Made by a program: the position numbers and the translations under genes
Shown here: piece by piece, positions 1 through 9,954 of the stretch
How positions within the stretch are numbered: position 1 is the stretch's first letter
Layout of the letters: each line of letters starts with the position of its first letter
The notes under the pieces: model-generated
The model's input: the letters and a program-made list of their open reading frames with translations, nothing else
Told to the model about the DNA's origin: nothing
The model's database searches: none
From: Syngnathus acus
Taxonomy: Eukaryota; Chordata; Actinopteri; Syngnathiformes; Syngnathidae
Direction of reading: 5' to 3'
DNA length: 64,000 nt
Assembly (NCBI RefSeq): GCF_901709675.1
Contig: NC_051095.1
Span: 27,301,456-27,365,455 of the forward strand

Positions 1-596
1 ATACACGCTGATATCGCGGGGCGTGCCTCTGAACAATGTGCGTCTGAACACTGCGGACAAGCGTGGAAAGCTGGCTGCCGCGCTTGCAACACGGATTGTT
101 TATTTAGGGAATGCGAAAAGGGGAAAAGGGAGGCTTAAACACCAGCAAAGCAGGCGCACGAGGTGACTGATGAACCGGTCGTGGTGGCATCTCGTTATAC
201 AGCGGATCAGGCAAACGGGAATCAAGTGGTAGGCATGCATGTGTCAAGGCAGACAACCAGCCAGGCGTACCGTTACACAGCGGATCAGGCAAGCGGGAAT
301 CAGGTGGCATGTGTGCATGTGTCAAAGCAGACGATACGGCAAGGACTGACCCGCGAATAGCGTCTATACATACACACCCTAATCAGCGGGTAACACGGGA
401 CAGTTGGTGGCGATCAGCCGTATTGGTGACGTGCGCCCCGGAGGTCTAACACGGAGGGCGCATCAGCCAGGCAGCAGGGGCGAAAATGGAGACATGACAG
501 CTGCGCACAAAGGAAAAATTCACCGCCGTGTAGAAAGAGTCGAGACAACGACTATGAGCACTCATAGCAGGGCGTGCCTTTCAGCAATGTGCAAAG
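1..596. repeat. Dispersed repeat A, copy 1
   Basis: Unclassified GC-richer sequence. It shares long stretches with 36680-36915, 38505-38612 and 40333-40915, for example a block reading GCGGATCAGGCAAACGGGAA and another reading GTCAAGGCAGACAACCAGCC. Part of it (about 195-345) is an internal near-tandem duplication of roughly 75 bp. No credible protein is encoded. It may be the interior or leader of a larger retroelement. The family name is unknown to me. Confidence 0.7.
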
Positions 597-639
597 TTTT
601 GGAGGGGATACTGAACTTCCCGAAGGACATGACATAATA

Positions 640-1135
640 ACTGAATGACATTAAAAGCAAGCTGGCTAATGTTAACCCCGGAATTACAGAAGCGGAAAGT
701 CATGTTGGCGTTTTGGAATAAGGGGCCCAGATCGTGTAATCAACACTTATTAAGATGCTAAAAATAATTGCCCAGAACAAAAAAATAAACTGCTTGTCCA
801 AGAAGGACGGTCCAGAAGAGAAAACCTCAGAATTTCTAACATCCCTGAAGGTGACGAAGAGAAAATGCTTGGTGATACTCTGGGGATACCCCAGACATCA
901 GCGCTGGCCATTGAGAGTGCACTGCACACTCATCCCGTCAGCTCCAGCTTCTGCGATCCATAGTCATCAAATTTCTTTGATACAAGATCAAGGACGAGAC
1001 GTTACGCAGGACTTGCGAAAAGGAAAATGTGTGTTGGAACAGAAGGCCCATCTATACCTCCTTCGCCTCACAATGTTTAGTTTCGTAAAATTATACCTCA
1101 CAGTGACGAGTCCTCAGCCTTTAAAATAGGTCGAC
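640..1135 (+). pseudogene. Degenerate L1-type LINE ORF1 remnant
   Basis: Read across shifting frames, the stretch resembles the RNA-binding ORF1 protein of L1/Tx1-type LINEs. It has a glutamate- and lysine-rich coil-like start, then fragments such as NIPEG-like and EKMLGDTLGIP, and later SIVIKF followed by a lysine-rich segment. These match the order of the ORF1 RRM and C-terminal domain. It is full of stops and frameshifts and is not functional. The assignment rests on pattern recognition only. Confidence 0.4.
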
Positions 1136-1368
1136 TAAGAGGTTTATGATGGAAGCCACAGGCGATGCTAATTAGACAACACATTGTCTGAACATGTCCC
1201 TATAGTTAAAAACAGTATTTCTAAGCTTAACATTGTTTTTGTCCAGGACTGTTGCATGACTGTGATTTTGTTTTATATAATTCTGTAGAACCACAATTTA
1301 AACGTGATGTTTGCCTATAATTGGTTAATTTTCTTCCATTGTTAAATATATTGCTATCATCATTTGTG

Positions 1369-1800
1369 GTGAATTTCAAAATTGAAAATTTTAAATTTTT
1401 GGTAAGTGGGAAGTTGAGGAATAGGTAGGAAAATGATGAACAGTTGAATGTTGGAACAGGTTGAATCGGTTGAAAAATGTAGAAATTAGAGTGAATTTCA
1501 AAATTGAAAATTTGGAATTCTTGGTAAGTGGAAAGTTGTGGAATAGGTAGGAAAAAGATGAACAGTTGAAAGTTGAAACGGGTTGAATCGTTTAAAAAAC
1601 GTAGAAGTTAGAGCAAATGGTGAATGCCTCATAGTGAATGAATGGGAATTAAAAAAAATAATTGCGCCAAACATTTTTGTAATTTGGAATGAAACGAAAT
1701 ATATGGGTTCAGACAAAATGTACGGGTTCAGGAGGTTCACTTTTGGGGTTCAATTGTTGAAACGGGTTGAATCGGTCAAAAAATGGTAAAAGTTAGAGCA
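1369..1800. repeat. AT-rich minisatellite, block 1
   Basis: Tandem units contain GAATTTCAAAATTGAAAAT, then GTGGAAAGTTGTGGAATAGG, then GATGAACAGTTGAAAGTTG and GGGTTGAATCGGTTGAAAAA. The same unit resumes at 2400-4005 after a different minisatellite. Apparent open frames here are only the repeat read through. Confidence 0.85.
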
Positions 1801-1804
1801 AATT

Positions 1805-2330
1805 TAGCCATTGAGGGCACTTCTTGTTGAAATAAGGTCACTTCCAGTTCATTTGGGGAACTTCTGGTTTAATTTAGGGCACTTCCGGTTTATTTGGGGT
1901 CACTTCCGGTATTAAGAGGTCACTTCCAGTTTCATTTAGGTCACTTCCGGTTTGATTTGGGGGACTTCTGGTTTGATTTGGGGCACTCCCGGTTTGATTT
2001 TGGTCACTTCCGGTTTAATTTAGGGCACTTCTGGTTTAGCTGAGGTCACTTCCGGTTCATTTTGGGTCACTTCCGGTTTAAAAAGGTCACTTCCGGTTTA
2101 TTTGGGTCACTTCCGGTTTGATGTAGGTCACTTCCGGTTTGATTTGGGTCTTCCGGTTCACTTCCTGTTCATTTTTGGGCACTTCCGATTCACTTCCTGT
2201 TCATATTGGGTCACTTCCTGTTCATTTTGGGGCCCTTCCTGTTAGTTTTGGGGCACTTCCGGTTCACTTCGTGTTCATTTTGGGGCACTTCTGGGTCAAG
2301 CCAAGATGGCCGCCACACTGTTGAAGTGGG
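1805..2330. repeat. GGTCACTTCCGGTTT minisatellite
   Basis: About 25 imperfect units of roughly 20-22 bp built on GGTCACTTCCGGTTTGATTT, with CTTCTGG and CTTCCTG variants. The array is embedded inside the longer AT-rich minisatellite. It ends in CAAGATGGCCGCC at 2300-2312. Confidence 0.85.
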
Positions 2331-2399
2331 GGTGAAGGGGTGACGTGGGTAAGCATAGAGGAATTGGGGGTGGAGGGGAAATTAGAAGGGATAAACCAA

Positions 2400-4005
2400 A
2401 TTTTGGAGAATTTGTCAAGAATTTCAAAATTGAAAATTTTGAATTTTCGGTAAGTGGGAAGTTGTAGAATAGGTAAGCAAAAGATGAACAGTTGAAAGTT
2501 GGAATGGGTTGAATCGGTTGAAAAATTTTGAAATTAGAGTTGAAAAAAGAGATTTTGGAGAATTGGGTGTGAATTTCAAAATTGAAAATTTTGAATTTTT
2601 GGTAATTGGGAAGTTGTGGAATAGGTAGGCAAAAGATGAACAGTTGAAAGTTGGAACGAGTTGAATCGGTTGAAAAATGTATAATTTACAGGTGAAAAAC
2701 GAAATTTTGTGAAATTTTGCGGATATTATAGACGTGAAAACGTGAAATGTTTGAATTTGGAATGTCGAGAATCTTTCCGAATGTGATTTGAATGTGCTAA
2801 ATGTTGTGGCATAGGTAGGCAAAAGATGAACAGTTGAAAGTTGGAACGGGTTGAATCGGTGGAAAAATGCAGAAATTAGAAGGGAAAAACGGAATTTTGG
2901 AGAATTTAGCGTGAATTTAAAATTTGAAAATTTTGAATTTTTGGTAAGTGGGAAGTTGTGGAAAAGGTAGGGAAAAGATGAACAGTTGAAAGTTGGAATG
3001 GGTTGAATCGGTTAAAAAATGTAGAAATTAGAGTTGAAAAGCTAAGTTTTGGAGAATTTTTTTGAATTTCAAATTTGAAAATTTGGTATTTTTGGTAAGT
3101 GGGAAGTTGTGGAATAGGTAGGCAAAAGATGAACAGTTGAAAGTTGGAATGGGTTGAATCGGTAGAGAAATGTAGAAATTAGAGTAGAAAAACGAAATTT
3201 TGGAGAATTCGGTTGAATTTAAAATTTGAAAATTTTGAATTTTTGGTAAGTGGGAAGTTGTGGAATAGGTAGAAAAAAGATGAACAGTTGAAATTTGGTC
3301 GAATTTCAAATTTGAAAATTTGGAATTACAATTTATAGTTGGAATGGGTTGAATCGGTTGAAAAATGTAGAAATTAGAGTAGAAAAACTAAACTTTGGAG
3401 AATTTGGTCGAATTTCAAATTTGAAAATGTGGAATTACGATTGAAAGTTGGAATGGGTTGAATCGGTTGAAAAATGTAGAAATTAGAGTAGAAAAACGAA
3501 ATTTTTGAGAATTTGGTCGAATTTCAAATTTGAAAATTTGGAATTACAATTGAAAGTTGGAATGGGTTGAATCGGTTGAAAAATGTAGAAATTAGAGTAG
3601 AAAAACGAAATTTTGGAGAATTTGGTCGAATTTCAAATTTGAAAATGTGGAATTACAATTGAAAGTTGGAATAGGTTGAAAAATGTAGAAATTAGAGTAG
3701 AAAAACGAAATTTTGGAGAATTTGGTCGAATTTCAAATTTGAAAATTTGGAAATACAATTGAACGTTGGAATGGGTTGAATCGGTTGAAAAATGTAGAAA
3801 TTAGAGTAGAAAACGAAATTTGGGAGAATTTGGTCTAATTTCAAATTTGAAAATTTGGAATTACAATTGAAAGTTGGAATGGGTTGAATCGGTTGAAAAA
3901 TGTAGAAAGAGTAGAAAAACGAAATTTTGGAGAATTTGGTCGAATTTCAAATTTGGAATTTCAATTGAAAGTTGGAATGGGTTGAATTGGTAGAAAAACG
4001 AAATT
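2400..4005. repeat. AT-rich minisatellite, block 2
   Basis: Continuation of the 1369-1800 array. Towards its right end (about 3300-4000) the unit is homogeneous at about 108 bp (GAATTTCAAATTTGAAAAT ... GGTC). The left units are longer because they carry an extra GTAAGTGGGAAGTTGTGGAA segment, so the array shows two related unit types. Confidence 0.85.
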
Positions 4006-4724
4006 ATTGTGTGAAGGCGAAGGCCTTCACACAATAATAAAGTAGAATAACAATAATAAAGTAGAATAACAATGTCAAGGTCTTCACCTTCACACTAATA
4101 AAGGACAGGAATAACAATAGTGTGAAGGTCTTCACCTTCACACTAATAATAATAAAGGACAGGAATAACAATAGTGTGAAGGTCTTCACCTTCACACTAA
4201 TAATAATAAAGGACAGGAATAACATTAGTGTGAAGGTGAAGACCTTCACACTAATAATAATAAAGGACAGGAATAACAGTAGTGTGAAGGTCTTCACCTT
4301 CACACTAATAATAATAATAAAGTGAATGGTGTAGAATAACAATGGGAAGGGCATCACCTTCACACAATAATAATAAAGGACAGGAATAACAATAGTGTGA
4401 AGGTCTTCACCTTCACACTAATAAAGGACAGGAATAACAATAGTCTGAAGGTCTTCACCTTCACACTAATAATAATAATAAAGGACAGGAATAACAATAG
4501 TGTGAAGGTCTTCACCTTCACACTAATAATAAAGGACAGGAATAACAATAGTGTGAAGGTCTTCACCTTCACACTAATAAAGGACAGGAATAACAAGTGT
4601 GAAGGCCTTCACCATCAAACTAATAAAGGACAGGAATAACAATAGTGTGAAAGTCTTTACCTTCACACTAATAAAGTAAATGGTGTAGAATAACATGAGT
4701 GTGAAGGCCTTCGCCTTCACACTA
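4003..4724. repeat. Tandem array of about 13 hairpins
   Basis: Each unit holds a stem of GTGTGAAGG and CCTTCACAC around a 6-base loop, usually TCTTCA. Units are joined by TAATAATAAAGGACAGGAAT-type spacers (about 50-60 bp period). The first hairpin (4003-4039) has 15-bp arms starting ATTATTGTGTGAAGG. One unit near 4228-4252 carries the loop in the opposite orientation. The hydrophobic open frames on both strands are translations of the repeat, not genes. Confidence 0.9.
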
Positions 4725-4930
4725 ATTAGTATATGTGCTCCATCAAAAAAGGTCCAGGTAATGCGTTTTTTACGTTGCAATGAGTTGTTTTATGTGTCCA
4801 AAAGTCAATGTACTGTAATACGCAGAAGTTACCAACTGTTTTTTTCCAGAGACTGACGAGATCAGTCCTGTTTAGCCATGTTGCTCGGTCTGCGGAAATC
4901 TGGAGGAATCAATGTTCAAACCGTGCTTAC

Positions 4931-5084
4931 CCTGTGATTATAGTTGTGCTTGATGGGCACCCAGTCAAGGGGATTTTGTAATGCAGAGTTTCCAAAAGTA
5001 GCAACATATTGGCGGCTGGTTTGTCCTCGCAGAACATCAAGAATGATGTGGGAAACAAGAGAGCAGTTGGCTACATCTTCCAGT
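4931..5084 (-). CDS. tctn1: tctn1 exon (C-terminal third)
   Basis: A 154-bp minus-strand exon, flanked by a TTTTGCAG acceptor (5085-5092) and a GTAAGC donor (4925-4930). It encodes a segment ending with YVATFGNSALQNPLDWVPIK. This matches the tectonic-1 segment with FGNS and LDWVPI, which precedes the C-terminal beta-rich region. Tectonic-1 is a secreted or membrane-associated protein of the ciliary transition zone (MKS/B9 complex) needed for Hedgehog signalling. The exon begins in phase 2 and joins the 5174-5309 exon in frame. The 3' exons are not seen further left in the window. Family recognition is from memory of the vertebrate protein, without a search. Confidence 0.75.
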
Positions 5085-5173
5085 CTGCAAAAGACAGAAT
5101 ACATCCAATCACATACTGTATGCATCTTTTCAATAGAATTATTTTTTTGGGGTTTGTGCTGAGAAGGTCATGC

Positions 5174-5309
5174 CTTAATGTGCACCCAGATATTGAGTCC
5201 GCACCAAACAACACAGGAGAACGATTATGAAGACTGTTCATACAGTCGTGATTTGCAGAACTCTGGAGAAGAGACAGTGTGTCTTCAGGGTTGACGTTTA
5301 ACACCATTC
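5174..5309 (-). CDS. tctn1: tctn1 exon with SPVLFGADSISGC motif
   Basis: A 136-bp minus-strand exon after a GTTCTTACAG acceptor (5310-5319). It encodes VNPEDTLSLLQ, a cysteine, then SPVLFGADSISGCTLR, the tectonic hallmark 'PVLFG...SGC.LR'. It accepts phase 1 from the 5381-5486 exon. The frame to the next exon requires a donor at AAG|GCATGA (GC in place of GT) and leaves an 89-bp intron. The alternative GT donor at 5116 would leave a 32-bp intron, which is too short. This is either a real GC-AG intron or a damaged donor. Confidence 0.72.
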
Positions 5310-5380
5310 CTGTAAGAACAACTGTTAAGGACATCAGAATTCAAAGAAATTGAAAAAGTCATTGCTAATGATAATTATAC

Positions 5381-5486
5381 CATTCGTAAATAAAGGATAT
5401 TCAGCAATTTCTTGCCCGGACAAAATAGGAAGCCCGACGATATGACCTGGATTTCCACTGTTCTGGAATGGCGCATTCTTAATCTC
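5381..5486 (-). CDS. tctn1: tctn1 exon with SGNPGHIVGLP motif
   Basis: A 106-bp minus-strand exon between an ATAG acceptor (5487-5490) and a GTATAA donor (5375-5380). It encodes NAPFQNSGNPGHIVGLPIL, matching the conserved SGNPGY-VGLP segment of tectonic-1. It ends in phase 1 and fits the following exon across a 71-bp intron. The upstream partner exon was not found nearby: the open frame at 5516-5710 does not match in phase or in family sequence. Confidence 0.75.
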
Positions 5487-5763
5487 CTATTAGATGACAC
5501 AAAACAGTTGCAAATTTAAATCAATATCTGTAATATACCAGTACAAAATGCAGATAATGCTGGTGACCATTGCAAGGTTTTGTTCCTGCCACCGCAGTTC
5601 AAGTGGTGCAATAGTGTTTCTGTGCACCTCTTACTGTGAATCTCTACTTGAATGCCTGCATGAGATAATCTGCTTCTATTTGTGATGTGCAACACTAAGT
5701 ATATGTCCAACTATGAGTTGAAGTTCCCCTTAACACGAATGGGTATAATAAATTTAAGAAAAT

Positions 5764-6115
5764 CCATCCATCCATTTTCTGAAGCGCTTAGTCCCCACGA
5801 GGGTCGCGGGAGTGCTGGAGCCTCTCCCAGCCGTCATCAGGCAGTAGGCGGGGGACACCCTGCCAGCCAATCGCAGGGCACACAGAGACAAACAACCATT
5901 TGCACTCGCACTCACACCTAGGGACAATTTGGAGTCCTCAATCGGCCTACCAAGCATGTTTTTGGGATGTGGGAGGAAACCGGAGTGCCCGGAGAAAACC
6001 CACGTGGGCCCGGGGATAACATGCAAACTCCACACAGGGAGGGCCGGAGGTGGAATCGAACCCGCACCCTCCTAACTGTGAGGCGGACGTGCTACCCAGT
6101 GCACCACCGAGCCGC
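5764..6115 (-). mobile_element. tRNA-derived SINE with (ATGG)n tail
   Basis: On the minus strand it starts GCGGCTCGGTGG, has a B-box-like GGTTCGATTCC, a body that includes TGTGGAGTTTGCATGTTCTC, and ends in ATGG repeats. A perfect 14-bp target duplication, AAATTTAAGAAAAT, flanks it (5750-5763 and 6116-6129), which marks retrotransposition. Related copies lie at 7866-8132, 13829-14196 and 20755-21117, with a fragment at 37207-37275. The tRNA-like head is not a tRNA gene. Confidence 0.92.
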
Positions 6116-6357
6116 AAATTTAAGAAAATATCAATAATAATTGATAATAATGAAATTGATAATAATGAAAAAAGTTTAATGCATGCATACATGGAGTCCA
6201 GAAATGTTTTAACAATTTCAGATGAGGCGCTTTAGTCTCCCTTTGATTTAGGCTCTTATCAGTAGATTTAGTATTTTTGTGAATGTGCATTCTGTTTTCT
6301 TCGTATGACGTAAATATTGCCAGTGACTCAAGTAATATTTGCAAAATATTCTATTGC

Positions 6358-7723
6358 ACAAACCGGATTTGGTTGAAGTTGGGAAATTGTGTAAAATGTA
6401 GTATATAAAAACAAAATACAATGATTTGAAAATCCTTTTCAACCTATATTCAATTGAATACACTACAAAGACAACATATTTAATGCTCAAACTCATAAAC
6501 ATTATTTTATTTTTCAAATAATAAACACATTTTCAATGGGAGACAGGTCTGGACTGCAAGCGGGCCAGGGGAGAACCTGGACTCTTTTACTTCGAAGCCG
6601 CGCTGTTGTAACACGTGCAGAATGTGGCTTGGCATTATCTTGCTGAAATAAGCAGCGGCATCCATGAAAAAGACGTCGCTTGGATGGCAGCATATGTCGC
6701 TCCAAAATCTGTATGTACTGTTCAGTATTTATGTTGCCTTCACAGAAATGTAAGTCACCCATGCAATGGGAACTAATGCACCCACATACCATCACAGATG
6801 CTGGCTTTTGAACTTTGCGTTGATAACAGTCCGGATAGTCCGCTTCTTCTTTGGTCCGGAGGACACGACGTCCAGTGTTTCCAAAAACGATTTGAAAAGT
6901 GGACTCATCAGACCACAAAACACTTTTCCATTGTGCATCAGTCCATTTTACATGAGCTCGCGCCCAGAGAACCCGGCGGCGTTTCTGGATGTTGTTCATA
7001 AACGGCTTTTGCTTTGCATGGTAGAGTTTTAACCCGCACTTACTGATGTAGTGACGAACTGTATTTACTGACAGTGGTTTTCTGAAGTTTTCCTGAGCCC
7101 ATTTGGTGAGATCCTTTACACACGTCGGTTTTTAAGGCAGTGCCGTCTGAGGGATCGAAGGTCACAGTCATTCAGTCTTGGTTTCCGGCCGTGGCGCTTA
7201 CGTGCAGTGATTTCACCAGATTCTCTGAACCTTTTGATGATATTATGGACCGTAGATGTTGAAATCTCTAAATTCCTTGCAATTTTCCTTTGAGAAATGT
7301 TGTTCTTAAACTGTTCAACCATTTTCTCACGCAGTTGTGAACAAAGTGGTGAACCTCGCCCCATCCTTGCTTGTGAATGACTGAGCATGTTTGGGGAGAC
7401 TCCTTTTGTACCCAGTCATGGTACCCACCTGTTCCCAATTAGCCTGATCACATGTGGGATGTTCCAAATAGGTGTTTGATGAGCTTTTCTCAGCTTTCTC
7501 AGTATTTTTTGCCACCTTTCCCAACTTCTACTGGACGTGTTGCAGCCATGAAAGTTAATTATTATTTGGCAAAAAACAATTAAGTTTATCAGTTTGAACA
7601 TTAAATATGTTGTCTTTGTAGTGTATTCAATTGAATATGGGTTGAGAAGGATTTTCAAAATGTTGTATTTTGTTTTTATTTACATTTTACACAATTTCCC
7701 AACTTCAACCGAATCCGGTTTGT
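6358..7723 (-). mobile_element. Tc1-like transposon with long inverted repeats
   Basis: Near-identical inverted ends of about 135 bp occupy 6358-6496 and 7587-7723. They begin ACAAACCGGAT and share GGTTGAAGTTGGGAAATTGT and ATTCAATTGAATACACTAC. The interior carries a broken DDE transposase on the minus strand. TA is visible just outside the right end; the left flank is altered. Confidence 0.9.
6514..7388 (-). pseudogene. Tc1-like transposase, frameshifted
   Basis: The N-terminal part (7116-7388) has the helix-turn-helix region NISQRKIARNLEISTSTVHN followed by a GRKPRL hinge. The C-terminal part (6514-6999) carries the catalytic block: WSDES for the first Asp, QQDNAKPHS for the second, and SPDLSPIENV for the third acidic residue. 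The two parts lie in different frames, with the break in 7000-7115. The protein also ends abruptly after IENVF. A cut-and-paste transposase of the Tc1/mariner superfamily, inactive here. Confidence 0.88.
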
Positions 7724-7865
7724 AATAAGTGTGTCTGCGACAAGCAGTGGCAGATAAAACTGATAATTTGAAAAAAATAGAAGAAAAAAATAAAACAAAG
7801 GCTTTACTTTTCTGTGAACCTTATTTTGTTCAACTCAGACGGACTTTAAGAGTATAGGGAGAGTA

Positions 7866-8132
7866 TCCACCAATCCATTTTTTAACTACTTTTCCTCACG
7901 AAGGTTACAGGCGTGTCCCAGCTGACTAGGCAGTAGGCGGGGGACTCCCCTGAACCGGCAGGGCACACAGACACTCACACCTACGGGCAATTGAAAGTGG
8001 CCAATCGATTTACCATTCAGGAAACCCACACAGGCATGGGGAGAACTCCGCACAGGAAGGCCAAACCCGGAATCAAACCCACAAGCTCTGCACTGTGAGG
8101 TGACACGTTAACCAGTCAACCACCGTGCCTCC
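7866..8132 (-). mobile_element. Diverged tRNA-derived SINE
   Basis: An older relative of the 5764-6115 SINE. It keeps GCAGTAGGCGGGGGACTCCC, GGGCACACAGACACTCACAC and a decayed B-box region (GGAATCAAACCC, read on the plus strand). The ATCC tail is almost lost. Confidence 0.8.
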
Positions 8133-8266
8133 TATGTGGAGAGTATTTGTCTCCAAATTATTCTCACAAATACGTCTACAATTTTCAGATGTTTTCAAGA
8201 CCAACAAATATCAGCTGTTTACACATTTTTGGAACTCATCCACGCCTCCTCCCCCTCGTAGTCTTG

Positions 8267-8680
8267 TGTCACATTGTTTGTTGTCATGGTGTCAGTTTGC
8301 GTCTCTGCCCTGCGTCTGCGCACTAGCCCTTCCCCGCCCGTGTCTATCCGTAATCATTGTAATCGCCGTCACCTGCCCCTTGTTACCAGTCTTGTAATTA
8401 AGTTCTGTCTGTGTGTCACTCCCTGTCGGATCGTCCTGTTAGTCAGTTCTCCCTGGTTTCCTGTTTGCCAGTTTTTTCCTGCCTGTTTGCCTCCCTGTTA
8501 GTCCTGCTATGTCCTCCGGCCTGTTTGTTCCCCTCATCCTCTCCTCCACCACCCTTTTCCCTTCAATAAACCCTCGTCCAAGCTGCATTTAGTCGCCCAG
8601 CTCCATTCCGCAGGTGACAGACACTCTCGCTCCTGCATTCCTCCTCTGGAAACTTCTACCCTCAGTCACAAGCTGTCACA
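8267..8680 (+). mobile_element. Solo-type LTR, TGTCAC...GTCACA
   Basis: A 414-bp CT-rich block bounded by TGTCACATTG and AGCTGTCACA, with AATAAA at 8565-8570 followed by CCCTCGTCCAAGCTGCATTT. A related sequence lies inverted at 31162-31558, where internal DNA follows it. The termini and poly(A) signal suggest an LTR. No short target duplication is obvious. Confidence 0.6.
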
Positions 8681-9954
8681 ATACCTACTCTTTGGCACAT
8701 GTGATTGTATCTTGAGCTATGCTGTTATCTTGCTGTGACCCTTCTCTTGCTTTCACTGGCTTTCCTTTCTGTCTGACACTCTTTGCACATAGGTAGGAGT
8801 TGATCTCGGTTAAGACTGCAAGGCCACACATAATCACACAAGCTAGGCAGAGGTGCCCCCTTGCAGGAGAGTGGCCAAGAGTAGTATAAGAATAGGAACC
8901 TTGGAGGTGGGGGCTAGACCTTCCTCCGCAATCTCGCAGAGAAGGCTCCACAGCTGTGTATCAATCTTTCTGGCATACATTAAATACTTAAACTAAGAAG
9001 GTAGCCTCCTGGTAATTACGATTAGCATAGCAAGCATTAAAGATAAAGAACTGGGACAATATCTAACATTGGGCTGACACCTTCCTCCTTGGATGTGTGT
9101 CAATCGTGATCTTGTAGGCGATGCTGTCCTTGGAGAAATGTCTCACGCGTCCCCCCGTCTTCAGTTAGGCGAATACAAGCAGAAACGGATAACTTTTTTC
9201 TGAGTTCATCCGAAAAATAGGATGCCCAGGGAAACTGATTGCCCACCTCTGTCTATTTGTGTCAAGGGGCTCTAAACTCGTCAGCAATACGGTACAAAAC
9301 CAAAAATAAACGATTATTTTTTACATCAATACACAGTATTGTTTACACATTTCCCACCTCAGTGCTATTCATACTTCACACAGCCACTCATGGAAACAAA
9401 AAATTCAGTACAACTGCAGGTGAGCGAGAGCTCAGGATTTCATGACACTGCCTGGCACTCATGGGAAATGTGGTCAACTTCATGCAAAACCCTCCCGATC
9501 TTTGTCCATATGGCGCCACCATAAATCAACAAAAAATTTATCCTGTATAATATGCCTTTAACACAAATCAAGAAACAAAATTCAACAGTGATTTATTACC
9601 TTCAAGCCCTGTCTTGAAGCTGGTAGCCCTTCTACTCCTACTTCTGGTGCTCATACTACCACTTCAACTGTTTGTTGTTCTGCTGCTTCCTCTTCTGCTG
9701 CTACTACTTCTTAATTTTAATTCAAGATGATGCCACGGTAGGCAGCGTTACCACAGCTCCCAAGTTTTTCTTGTTTTCGTGCATTTCTCTTTGTTTTTAA
9801 GTTATTTTTTTCCCTGACTCTCTGGGTCGTGTTTCCATAGATATCTAACCCACCATGTATCTGTAAAGTTTCGTAAGCGTGGTGGCACTTTCTTCTACTC
9901 TTTCTGGGACTTTTCACTGCCTCACTTGGCGAACCCATGAGCCACAGCATTGTT
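8681..9954. other. No gene recognised
   Basis: No coding or repeat family that I can name. The part at 8690-9070 has an LTR-like look (a TATAAG-like box near 8884, CATTAAAT near 8978, TCTAACA at the end) but no partner in the window. A CTT/CTG-rich low-complexity run lies at 9620-9715. Confidence 0.4.

Noticed and set aside
4003-4724. CRISPR-like appearance of palindromic repeats with spacers
   Set aside because: Spacers are the same AT-rich sequence each time, there are no cas genes, and the context is a fish genome.
4004-4780. Several open frames on both strands rich in VKVKTFTLLLFLSF or VFTFTLIIIKDRNN
   Set aside because: They are the hairpin tandem repeat read in different frames; the same peptide recurs with the DNA unit.
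5117-5309. Longer tctn1 exon using the GT donor at 5116
   Set aside because: It would leave a 32-bp intron, below workable size, and adds sequence absent from the family.
5516-5710. Minus-strand open frame just upstream of the tctn1 exons as the preceding exon
   Set aside because: The donor phase does not match the next exon and the peptide does not resemble tectonic.
8690-9070. Possible second retroviral LTR with TATA-like and poly(A)-like signals
   Set aside because: No matching partner, no clear primer-binding site and no inverted termini convincing enough.
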